Assembly (NCBI RefSeq): GCF_001429725.1
Contig: NZ_LMHV01000023.1
Coordinates: 310,767 to 374,766 of the forward strand
Source of the DNA: Rhizobium sp. Root708
GTDB taxonomy: Bacteria > Pseudomonadota > Alphaproteobacteria > Rhizobiales > Rhizobiaceae
Reading direction: 5' to 3'
Length of the DNA stretch: 64,000 nucleotides
The notes below the pieces were generated by a model, which saw only the letters and a list, made by a program, of their open reading frames with translations, was not told the DNA's origin and searched no databases. Both the position numbers and the translations under genes were made by a program. Position 1 is the stretch's first letter. Every line of letters starts with the position of its first letter. Positions 44,868-55,300 of this stretch are shown in pieces.

Positions 44868-47522
44868 TCAGCCTTGGTTCACCGCATGCTGCGTGCCACC
44901 ATCCAGTGCGGCGAGAATGAAGTCCTGTTGCGTCAGTTCGTGATGACCGCGCAGCAGGATCTGGATGTCGTCGTCGTGGTCGAGATCGACGATTGTGCGT
45001 ACGACCGTTCGCGTGTCGTCGCCCAATGCTTCGTAGAAGAAGCTCACGCGGCCGATCTGCGGCGACGCGCCGTCGAGTTCTAGGCCAGCAAACATCAGCG
45101 TCCCCGCCTGCCCCGCGAAGGCTGACAAATCCAGGCGATCCCCAACCTGGAAGTCCATTATCTCGTCCCACCCGCTACCGTCGTTACGTGCCGCGGCGAC
45201 GGAGTTGAAGACGAAGACATCATCGCCGTCGTTGCCGGTCAGAACGTTGACGGAGATCGATGCCACGAGCACATCGTCGCCACTGCCGCCAATCGCATTC
45301 TCGATGCTTTTCAGAACATCGTTGCCGATATCCGAACCGGAGGCGGTGCCAAGTTCGAGGTCGATCACGACCCCGGCGATGGTAGTTGATGCATCATAGA
45401 CATCGTTGCCGCTGCCGCCATCGATCTCGTCATGCCCGTCCGTGTCGCCGTCCATGTGGGCGATGACGAGGAAAACATCGTTACCGTTGCTGCCATAGAG
45501 GCGGTCGTTGCCGTCGCCGCCAACCAGATGGTCGTCGCCGCTGCGTCCATCGAGCCGGTCGTCGCCAGCTCCGCCATAGAGGATGTCGTCGCCGCTGCCG
45601 CCGGAGAAGCGATCGCTGCCGCGGCCGCCGTGGATGGTCTCGAACCCGAGGATGGTATCGCGGCCAATCTCCTCGCTCTCCGCATAGCCGGTCTCGATAT
45701 CGGCAATAACCGCCTTGACGAGTGCCGACAGGTCCAGCGTGTCGCAGCCGTCACCGCCATCATAGATGTCGTTGCCGTCATCGACGTCTACGTTGCCGGT
45801 CACTGCGACGACGACGGTATCATCGCCGTCGTTGCCCCGGACGGTGTCGTCGCCACCGCCGCCGCTCAGTCGATCGTTGCCGGCTCCCCCCTCGAGCTTG
45901 TTGTCGCCGTCGTCCCCGACAATCGTGTCGTCAAAAGCGCTACCCTCGACGCATTCGATTTCCGCAAGGCTGTCTGTCCCGATCGCCGCACCGGTTGCTG
46001 TCCCGGTAGCAAGATCCATCACCACGCCGCTTGCGGCGGCGCTGGCATCGTAGGTGTCGTTGCCTTCACCGCCGACATAGGTGTCGTCGCCATCGCCCGG
46101 CACGGTTCCGGCCGCCACCGCGGTCTGTCGTGTATCCTCCTCGACTAGGCCGGCACGGAACCGATCATCCCCTGCCCCACCAAGCGCGACATCCTTGCCG
46201 GCGCCACCGGCGAGATCGTCATTGCCATCGCCGCCATCGAGCAGATCATCGCCCGCTTCGCCGAGCAGGGTATCACTGCCCTCCTCGCCGAAGAGGCGAT
46301 CATTACCGGCGCCACCGTAAAGGCGGTCGTTACCCGCCTCGCCCATCAGGCTGTCGTTGCCGTCCTCACCATGAAGCTCGTCATTGCCGACACCACCGAA
46401 AAGAACGTCGCTGCCTGAGCCCCCGAACAGTCGGTCGTTGCCGCCCTCCCCGTGGATAAGGTCGTCGCCATCACCGCCAAAGACCGTGTCGTCACCATCA
46501 CCGGCGAAGATGATGTCGCGGCCCTCGCGACCATAGACGAAGTCGTCACCACCCTTGGCATAGACCAGATCGTCTTCGGGCGTGCCGAGCAACCGGTCAT
46601 CCGCCTCGCTGCCGCCGATCTCATGTGGTGGCGCCTTCAGGAGCGACATCACGGATTGGGTGACAATGTTGCCCTTTCCATCGGAGACCTGGTACGTGAA
46701 GGTGACATTGCCGCCAAAGCCGCGCTCCGGCGTATAGAGCCAGATCCCGTCACCATAGGCCGTGATCGCACCGCTCGAGACGACCAGATTGCGCACATCC
46801 AGCTTATCGCCATCGGTATCACTGGTCTTAGCGAGCAGATCGTCGAGAAAGATCAGCGTCGACAGGTTGACCATGCCGCTGGCAAGGATGTTGCGCCCGA
46901 GCGAGACCGGCAAGCGGTTTGCACGTTCCGTGGGATCCTCGTCGTCATCCCCACGTGCATTGCCACCGCCATCGGCCGGCTGGCCGGTCGGCTGGCGTCC
47001 CGGGCGCGCAACGGCGGATGGGGGAAAACGGAAGCTCTCGCCGCTGATATTGATGCGGCCTTCGTTATCGTTGGCATTGAAAGACCGAAGCACGGTGTCG
47101 GCGAGGTTGGGCGAGCGAGCGAGCAGCGCGTCCTCGAAGCTGAGGCGTACGGAGGCAACGTGACGGCTGCGTGCAATGTTTGCCGTGCTCGCCATCAGCT
47201 CATCGGTCATCTCGCGCAGAAACGCGGCGACATCCTCGATAGCTGCAAGATTGGCGTTTGCACCTACGCTCCGCGGCCCCGCATCACCTGTGTTGCGTGG
47301 TGGTGTCGCCGGGGCCGCGTCTTCCTGCTCGCTGCTGCCGAGTATGACGCCAAGCGCCCCGAACAGTAGCGGCAGCGAATAGAGCCGACGATCAGCGCCC
47401 CTGGATGGGCCCTTGCCGTTGCTGTTGCCGAGGTCATCGTCCTCCGAGAGACGGAAGCGGTTGGCCGGTGCCACACTGGCCTGGCCATCGTCCGGTAGTC
47501 CCAGGATCAATTTGTCGCTCAT
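44868..47522 (-). CDS. RTX calcium-binding secreted protein with cadherin-like domain
   Basis: An 884-residue protein. Residues 1-40 are polar; a hydrophobic stretch (LYSLPLLFGALGVILG) follows near 47-63; a cadherin-like beta domain spans about 215-295 (LDVRNLVVSSG, GGNVTFTYQVSDGKGN); many GGxGxDxLx nonapeptides run from about 300 to 770; a serralysin-like C-terminal module ends in a 60-residue tail as in type I substrates. Ca2+ should fold the repeats outside the cell. It lies between the ABC and HlyD genes, with 29 and 42 bases either side. The hydrophobic N-terminal stretch is odd for a free secreted protein and may delay or hold it. Confidence 0.92.
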   Translation of the reverse strand: MSDKLILGLPDDGQASVAPANRFRLSEDDDLGNSNGKGPSRGADRRLYSLPLLFGALGVILGSSEQEDAAPATPPRNTGDAGPRSVGANANLAAIEDVAAFLREMTDELMASTANIARSRHVASVRLSFEDALLARSPNLADTVLRSFNANDNEGRINISGESFRFPPSAVARPGRQPTGQPADGGGNARGDDDEDPTERANRLPVSLGRNILASGMVNLSTLIFLDDLLAKTSDTDGDKLDVRNLVVSSGAITAYGDGIWLYTPERGFGGNVTFTYQVSDGKGNIVTQSVMSLLKAPPHEIGGSEADDRLLGTPEDDLVYAKGGDDFVYGREGRDIIFAGDGDDTVFGGDGDDLIHGEGGNDRLFGGSGSDVLFGGVGNDELHGEDGNDSLMGEAGNDRLYGGAGNDRLFGEEGSDTLLGEAGDDLLDGGDGNDDLAGGAGKDVALGGAGDDRFRAGLVEEDTRQTAVAAGTVPGDGDDTYVGGEGNDTYDASAAASGVVMDLATGTATGAAIGTDSLAEIECVEGSAFDDTIVGDDGDNKLEGGAGNDRLSGGGGDDTVRGNDGDDTVVVAVTGNVDVDDGNDIYDGGDGCDTLDLSALVKAVIADIETGYAESEEIGRDTILGFETIHGGRGSDRFSGGSGDDILYGGAGDDRLDGRSGDDHLVGGDGNDRLYGSNGNDVFLVIAHMDGDTDGHDEIDGGSGNDVYDASTTIAGVVIDLELGTASGSDIGNDVLKSIENAIGGSGDDVLVASISVNVLTGNDGDDVFVFNSVAAARNDGSGWDEIMDFQVGDRLDLSAFAGQAGTLMFAGLELDGASPQIGRVSFFYEALGDDTRTVVRTIVDLDHDDDIQILLRGHHELTQQDFILAALDGGTQHAVNQG
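45230..46620 (-). repeat. RTX nonapeptide repeat array of the 884-residue protein
   Basis: Tandem 27-base units encode GGxGNDxLx repeats in several blocks. On the opposite strand they create long Arg/His- or Ser/Pro-rich ORFs, which are not genes. Confidence 0.9.
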
Positions 47523-47551
47523 GACGCACTCCTTGCTCTCTGGTTCGACGC

Positions 47552-49291
47552 CTATTCGGCGGCAAGCGACTTCGCGCTGCGGTCGGCTGCAGCTGTCTTC
47601 TCCACGACCAGCGGGCGAATTTTGGTGGGCTGGATGATGTCGTCCTTCGGACCGAAGGCGGCAAGCCGCCCGTTCTGGACGAGACCGACCATGTCGACGG
47701 CGTTAAGAGCGCTTGGCCGATGAGCGACAATGACAACGATGCCGCCGCGCTCGCGCACCTTGGAGATCGCCTTGCTCAGCGCCTCTTCACCCTCGGCATC
47801 GAGATTGGAGTTCGGCTCGTCGAGCACCACCAGGAAGGGGTCGCCGTACAAGGCACGTGCCAGTCCGATGCGCTGGCGCTGGCCGGCCGACAGCGCTGTC
47901 CCATGCGGGCCGAGCTCGGTCTGGTAGCCGTCGCGCAGATGCACGATCAACTCGTGAATGTCGGCGGCCTTGGCGGCATGGATGATCTTGCGGGCATCCG
48001 GTGTCTCGGCAAAGCGCGAGATATTCTCGGCGATCGTGCCCTCCATCAGCGCCACATCCTGCGGCAGGTAGCCGACGTGTTCGCTGAAAAAGGCCTCGTT
48101 CCACTGGCTGAGATCGGCCCCATCCACCCTGACGGAGCCACGCAGCACCGGCCAGATACCGAGGATCGAGCGCGCCAGCGTCGTCTTGCCGCCGCCCGAC
48201 GGGCCGATGAGCCCTAGCGCCTGGCCGGCCTTCAGCGTGAAGCTGACGTCGCTTAGAAGGACCGCGCCGCTGGTCGGCGCAACGGTAGTGATGGCATCAA
48301 CCGTCAGGCTGTCGTGCGGGGCCGGCAGCTCGACATGACCGCTCTTGTCGTTCAGCACCGCAAGCGTCTCGGTCAGCCGATGATGGCTGCGTCTGGCGCT
48401 GACAACGCCCTTCCACTGGGCGATCGCCAGGTCGACCGGCGCAAGCGCACGCGCGGTGACGATCGACGACGCGATGATCGAGCCTGACGACAGGTCGCCG
48501 CGGATGGCGAGATAGGCGCCGAGCCCGAGGATCGCCGATTGCAGCATCATGCGCAACACCTTCGACAGCCCAGATAGAGTACCGCCGATGTCGGAGGTCC
48601 GCGTCTGACAGTCGAGGTGACGCCGGTTGGCCGTCTCGAAGCGGTCGACGGCGCGGCCGGTGATGCCCATGGCATGCATGATGTCGCTGTTGCGGGCGTT
48701 GGAATCGGCCACCGAGTTTCGGGCAATCGTCGCCTTGAGCATCGATTGCGAATGGCGCCGCGTCAGGAGTTCCGCAGCGATCGTCAGGAAGGTAAGCACC
48801 ACGGCGCCACCGACGGTCAACATCCCCAGCATCGGATGCAGCAGCCAGACGAACACTAAATAGATCGGCATCCAGGGCAGGTCGAACAACGCCACCGGCC
48901 CCTGGCTGGAAAGAAAGCCGCGCAGCGTATCGACGTCGCGGCCGCGCTCCATCGCTTCGGAGGTCGAGTAGCCGAAGCGCGGCATCTCGATCACGACCTT
49001 GTGGGCGATCGGCGCGAGTTCCGCATCAAGACGCGCGCCGAGCCGGATGAGGATCTGCGAGCGGATGATGTCGAAGACGCCCTGGAACAGATACAGGCTG
49101 ATCGCCAGCACCGACAACGCCACCAGTGTCGAGATCGAGCCGCTGGTCAGCGCCCGGTCGTAGATCTGCAGCATGTAGAAGGCGCCGGTCAGCGCCAGGA
49201 TATTGATGATACCCGAAAGCCCGAAGAGATAGACAAGGATGCCGCGCAGTCCTTCGATTTTGTATTGCGGCTCGATCTTCTTCTTGGTCAT
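47552..49291 (-). CDS. Type I secretion ABC transporter (permease-ATPase)
   Basis: A 579-residue PrtD-type exporter. Six membrane helices lie in the first ~310 residues. The nucleotide-binding domain has Walker A GPSGGGKTT (about 370), Q loop YLPQDV, signature LSAGQRQR, Walker B LVVLDEPNSNLD and switch His in VAHRPS. It has no N-terminal peptidase-like domain. It uses ATP to push unfolded RTX substrates through the HlyD-TolC channel in one step; the likely cargoes are the flanking peroxidase and RTX protein. Confidence 0.95.
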   Translation of the reverse strand: MTKKKIEPQYKIEGLRGILVYLFGLSGIINILALTGAFYMLQIYDRALTSGSISTLVALSVLAISLYLFQGVFDIIRSQILIRLGARLDAELAPIAHKVVIEMPRFGYSTSEAMERGRDVDTLRGFLSSQGPVALFDLPWMPIYLVFVWLLHPMLGMLTVGGAVVLTFLTIAAELLTRRHSQSMLKATIARNSVADSNARNSDIMHAMGITGRAVDRFETANRRHLDCQTRTSDIGGTLSGLSKVLRMMLQSAILGLGAYLAIRGDLSSGSIIASSIVTARALAPVDLAIAQWKGVVSARRSHHRLTETLAVLNDKSGHVELPAPHDSLTVDAITTVAPTSGAVLLSDVSFTLKAGQALGLIGPSGGGKTTLARSILGIWPVLRGSVRVDGADLSQWNEAFFSEHVGYLPQDVALMEGTIAENISRFAETPDARKIIHAAKAADIHELIVHLRDGYQTELGPHGTALSAGQRQRIGLARALYGDPFLVVLDEPNSNLDAEGEEALSKAISKVRERGGIVVIVAHRPSALNAVDMVGLVQNGRLAAFGPKDDIIQPTKIRPLVVEKTAAADRSAKSLAAE

Positions 49292-49318
49292 GGCATGCCC
49301 CTCTGCTTTGAACCACCA

Positions 49319-49343
49319 TCCCGGCCGGTTCAGCCGGCCGGGA
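49319..49343 (-). terminator. Hairpin between the peroxidase and ABC transporter genes
   Basis: TCCCGGCCGG and CCGGCCGGGA form perfect 10-base arms around a 5-base loop, 18 bases past the peroxidase stop. There is no U tract. It may protect or partially end the long peroxidase transcript and so set the ratio of cargo to exporter. Confidence 0.55.
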
Positions 49344-49360
49344 AGACTGTCGCAACCGTG

Positions 49361-52300
49361 TTACGAGACGCCGTTGAAGTCGCCCGTCGTCAGGTTGAAG
49401 TTGCCCTTCAGCATCAGCACGAAGTCGGCATCGGTGTTGGCGTCGACATTGCCGTGGATCACTGTGAACTCTGTGCCGTTCAGCACCTCGTGGGTGACGG
49501 CGATCTGCCCGGCCGCCGTCAGCGAGCTTCCCAGTGTGAAGTGCTGCACGCCTGTGGTTGACGTATTGGCATCGATCGAGTTGAAATCGATCTTGTCGCC
49601 GGGCTGGAAGCCGTGGATCGTATCGCCATCGGCCGCTGCCGCCGACAGGAAGCGGAAGGTGTCGTTGCCGAGCCCGCCGTCCATGATGTTGGCCTCCACC
49701 GTCGCCGTGATCGTGTCGTGGCCGGAGCCGGTCACCACATTCTCAAAGCCGTAGACGATATCAGCCCCTGTCGACCCACCCGACACCTGGCCGCGCTGCA
49801 TGAAGCCATTGCCGAGATCGACCGTCAGATTGCCGGTGGCTATCGAATAGTCGAGCGTGTCGACACCGTCGCCACCCCAGTACTGATCGTCGCCATCACC
49901 GGCCGAGGCAATCACGGTATCGTTGCCCGCTCCCGCCCAGACCTGGTCGTCGCCAGCTCCGCCCTCGATGAAGTCATGACCGGCTTCACCGTGGATTGCA
50001 TCCTTGCCAGCATTGCCGAACAGCATATCGTCGTCACCGCCGCCATGCAGTTCGTCGTCGCCATTGCCGCCGCTGACGCTGTCGTCACCGTCACCGGCGG
50101 TCACCACATCATCACCGTCCTCGCCGCGCAGGATGTCGTTGCCGCCATCCCCGACCAGGATATCGCCACCGGCTCCGGCGAGGATCGTGTCACCAGCCGC
50201 AGCCCCGATCAGCACGTCGGCAGCAACCGTCCCGATCAGCGTCCGAGCCGCAACCGGCAACGGTGAAACACCGTCATCGGGAACGTCATCGTCGTCGTCA
50301 TCACCGCCGCTTCCGGACGGCAGGTCGTCATCATCGTCATCATCACCGCCAGACGGGCCGTCGTCATCCTCGTCATCGTCACCACCAGACGGGCCGTCGT
50401 CGTCGTCATCATCCTCATCATCGCCGCCGCCGCCGGACGGGATATCGTCATCGTCGTCGTCGACCGGGCCGGTCGGGCCGTCGTCTTCGTCGTCGTCATT
50501 TTGCTGATCGTCGCCGTCATCTTCATCTTCATCATCCAACGGCTCGGTCTCGAAGATGCGCTCCGAGAGGTTGGTCAGGCCGGTGTTGCGAGCAACGATG
50601 TCGGCGAAGGCTTGTCCATCGACGAATTCTTCGTAGAAGTCGAAATTGTCGAAGCGGTTAAGGTAGTAGAACCGGTCGGCCTCTTGCAGACGATCGAATT
50701 GCTCGTGCAGGACCACCCAGAAGGTCTGGCCGACCATGCCATTGTTGATGTGCTGCTCGGCAAGGCCACCGACCCATAGATCGACACGGTCGATACCCTT
50801 CACGATGCCCGTGCCATTCGCCTGGATGGCGACCGCGATATCGGGATTAATCGCCTGGAAGCTGGCAATATCACCCTGCTGAAGGACCAGATCGGGATAG
50901 GCCTGACGGAACTGAGCAATGACAGTGTCCGACAGATTGTTGCGCGTCTGGAAGTCTTCCCAGGACGTATAGGCAGCCAGGTTGCCGGCAAATCCGATCG
51001 CTTCCCTGATATAGGGATCCTGCGATGCGGCAAGATCCATGCGGACCTGATTGAGTGTTCCAAGCCCGACATCCCATGCACGGGCAACGTTGAAGGAAAA
51101 CAGGTCTGCATTGATGCGAACGAGATCGTTGCGAACAGCGTCCACGATGTTGAAGTCCACGTCTTCCGCCTGTTGGGTGACGATACCTCCGAGGATCGAA
51201 TTGACCCCCAGTTGTTCGTAACCGGGCTGCGGCACGTATCCGGGAGGCAAGGGAGCCGCGAACACGTCGGCGTCGTTGCTCGGATTGAGGAATGCGTCGA
51301 ACAACGCGACCTGCTTTGGCTGCCCGTCCGGTCCAAGCACCGTCATCGTCTGGCCGATCAGGGAATGGCCAACGCGATAGACGGCAGCAGCGAACTCGTG
51401 CGAGATCGAAGCCGAGGCGTCGGGATTGTATTCCTCGAAGCCATGATCGCCGTCGCCGCGTATGCCACCGATCAGCATGTCGGCGAATTCCGTGAACACG
51501 ACGCGCTGGTATTCTGCCTCGTTGACCATCTTGGCCGCCTGGAACAGCTCTTCGGCCGTTCCCTGGAAGCCAGATTCCTCAAGCAGGTTGACGTGGTAGT
51601 TGTGGTTGCGAGCCCAGATGGTGTGCATCGCGGTCAAGGCGAAGTTCTCATTGCCGCGTCCGTCGCCGACCACATAGTGATCGAGCAGGCTGACGAAGGG
51701 ATTTGTATCCAGCAGCAAGGCGTGGCCGCTGCCCATGAAATTCGCCGCCGCTCCCTTCAGAACATCAGGATCGAAGGCACCCGTGACCTCGTCGAAGAGG
51801 CTGCCGGTGGCTGTCTCGGAAATAGGGTAGTGGCTATAGTAGTCCCGGAAACTGATCTGACCGCCAGGCAAAGCCGGATCGTGGAAGATCGTATTGGCCT
51901 GCCAGTGATGCTGGATCAGTTCGCGTAGCGTCGGAAGGAGACGGAATTCCGGATTGGATGGATCGGCCGCCCCCTGGAACAGATGCGAACCAACGCCCTG
52001 ATTGCCGTCGCTTTCGCGCAGGAACTGACCAACCAGCTCATGCGAGCCATAAGCCTGGTTCTGATCGGCGAAAGGCGATGTCTTGTTGATATGCTGCGTA
52101 ACGCCGTTCTCGTCGATCGCGTAGACGGTACCGCGCGTGAGGTCGGCGGGGTTGCCTGAACCCGGCGCCCCGCTGCCCGGAGCACCGATCTGCACCGTGC
52201 CGTTGCCGCCCTTCGGCAGGAAGTCGAGGCCATGGTCGAAATACTGGCCGAATGCCATGAAGAAGATATTGGCATTGCTGGCATTCTTCGGCAGATTGGC

Positions 52301-55300
52301 TTCTTGCGCGCCGAGGATGTTGCTGATGTTGCGCGGATCCAGGCCATCGAAGATCGGGTTGATGGCATTGTTTCCGGTCAAAGGATCATATTCGCCGAAG
52401 TGGGCGTTGGTGATGCGGATAAACGGCGTATCGGCAGAACCCCAATTCGGGTTGTCCTCATTGTTGCCTTGTCCCGACAAGGCTCGTACGCCGCCGAAAC
52501 CTTCGGTGTCGTCGTCGCCAGGGAAGGCAGACTGACCGTTTATCAGGCTCTTGAGACCCGCAAGATCGGCAGCCGTGTAAGCGAAGTTGCCGGTGACACC
52601 GTTGTCATTGCCCGGTGCATTCTGGAACTGCGGAGGGACGGCACCAGTGAACGTCACCGAGTGCGTGCCATTCGAGAACGTCTTCGTACCATTGGCATTG
52701 GTGCTCATGGTGTAGGCGGAAAGGTCGCTTCCGGGCGCCAGTTCTACCACGTCCTGTGGCCGCAGGTTGCCGACGATCGTATCGTGGCCACCGTTGGAGC
52801 GGAACAGAATGCGATGCGCAGACTGCAGCCCGGAGATATCGACCGTATCGTCGCCTTCGTCGCCATTCACCGTGATCGTGTTGACGGCGAGGCCAGTCGG
52901 CGAGAAGTCACCGATCGGTGTGACCGTATCATTGCCGGCACCCGTATTGATGACAATTTCCTCGATACCGGAAAGTTCGGCCACGATCGAATTGAAGTTG
53001 GTGCCGTTGCGGGTGATGACGATCTGGGTGGCTGCGGCCAGCTGTGCGCCGTTGTTGCCGCCAATTGCGTCCCAGGCCGCCCGGGTCATTACTCGGAACG
53101 CCTCGCCACTGCCGTCGCCGTTGATCACCATCGTGTCGCCGACGGCCGTATTCGCACCGCCGTTGACGATATCGCGACCCTCTCCGACGTTCCAAACGAC
53201 TGTGTCGTCGCCATCGCCGCCGTTGATCGTATCCGTCCCTTCACCACCTTGAATGATGTCGTTTCCGGCATTGCCGTTGATCGTGTCGTTACCATCGAAG
53301 CCAAGGATGAGCTCGGCATTGGCGCCACCATTGACGGCGACGTTGCTTGCATCCGTGCCCTGCACAAGGTTACCGGTCGCTGTCGAATAGACCGTTGCGC
53401 CAAACTGCAACTGTTCGATGCCGGAGAGCGTATCCGAACCGCCTGCGCCTGATACCACCAGGTTTTCCCCGGCGAGTGCAAAGCTATGCGCTGCGGCCGA
53501 ACCGGTGAACACGACGCGGTCGGTACCGGTACCACCTGTGAAGGCGTTATTGTTCACGTCGCCGGTGAAGACGTCGTTGCCGCTTCCGCCCGTAACGTTC
53601 TCGATGCCTGAGATCGACGTGAACCCGCTCGCCGTACCGGCCGAGAGATCGACGTTGACGGCGGCCGTTGTCGTATAAGCCAGCGTATCCGTCCCGGCGC
53701 CGAGATCGGCGGTTATGCGCTCGATACCGGCGATCGTGCCGCCACCCTCGATCTGGTTGATCGACGTACCGTTGTACAGTACGCTCAACGTCTCCGCGTC
53801 GTTCCCACCGCTATCGATGATCGCCAATGTGTCGGTGTTTGCACCGCCATCGATCACATCGCTACCGCCGTCGCCTTCATCGATATCGTAGACGATCGTG
53901 TCGTTTCCTGCTCCGCCATCGATCGTGTCGTTGCCTTCGCCGCCAACGATTAGGTCATCGTCACCGCCACCGCTGAGGGTGTCGTTGCCCGCATTGCCGA
54001 ACAGCAAGTCGCGACCCGTACCACCGGTCAATCTGTCGACACCCGTTTCGCCGGCAATCAGATTGTTGCCGGTTGTGACGGCGACCGCCCTTCCACCGGG
54101 CGCACCGCTGTTAGCTGGATCAGCAGTGCTGACGGCGTAGTCGCCGGTACCCAGCTGATAGCCAGCGAAGGAACCACCATCAAAATTGATCAGTTCGATG
54201 CCTTCATTGGTGTTGTCGAAATGATCGATTGCTGTGACCTGCTGGCCATTGAAATCGATAACCAGGTTTCCGTTCTGTGTTCCCGTATCGCTGTCGGACA
54301 CCGACAGGGACGTCAGAGTGGCGCCTCCGGTGGCGATGATGATGCGATCGGCCGCGCCACCCGTTTCATTGATCGTGTCATCCCCGGCGACAAGTTCGAA
54401 ACGGTAGGTGTCGCTGCCAAGGCCGCCGGACAGCGCGTTATTGTTTGCGTTGCCGGTAATCGTGTCGTCGAAGTTACTACCGGTGACATTTTCCACTGCG
54501 GTAATCGTGTCGTTGCCATCTGCCCCGGTTGCAGCACCTGTCGCCAGATTGACGGCGACGGATCCGGCGGCCGCCGCATAGGTGACCGTATCGGTCCCCG
54601 TGCCACCATTCATAACGTCGTTGCCAAGGCCGCCATTCAAGGTGTCGTTGCCAGTCCCACCGTTGATGACGTCGTCGCCGGCGAGACCGCTCAGCACATC
54701 GTCGCCATTTCGGCCATTGAGGAGATTGGGAGCAGCGCTACCAACGAACGGTACGCCGGCAGGCCCGTCATTGCCATTCGTCCCGACACGAGCAGTCATT
54801 TCGGAGACGACGGTTTCGGCGAAGCCGTCGTTATCGGTGTAGCTGACAATGACCCGATAGAAGGTTCCTGCGACGACGTTGTTGATCGTCGCAGCCGTTG
54901 CTCCCCCTACGTTTGTCCAAGGCCCGTTGCCGGGTGCGGCGGAGCTCTGCCACTGATAGCTGAAGCCGTTGGTCGGCTTGCCGTTCTCGTCCTGGATTCC
55001 AGCCGTGTTGACGGTCAGGTCATCATCGAGCCCGGTGATCGTAGGCGCACCTGTCGCCGGCGAATTGGTCAAGCGAATGCGCGTGCCATCGGCAAACTGC
55101 GCCCACTCGACGTTCCGCAGCGTATCGACGCCATCGGAAACCAGATTTCCACCGGTCAATGGATCGACAACGGCGGAAACGGTGACATGCGAGATCGTCG
55201 TGACCATCGCCTGGCCGGTGCCGGTGCGGGTAATCGTGTAGTTCGCGAAGACGTCATTGTAGTAGGCGACATCCTGGTCGGCAGCGCTCGCGCCATCGGT

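Noticed and set aside
45432..47369. Long plus-strand ORFs opposite the second RTX gene
   Set aside because: Periodic Ala/Val- or Arg/His-rich sequence produced by reading the RTX repeats backwards.
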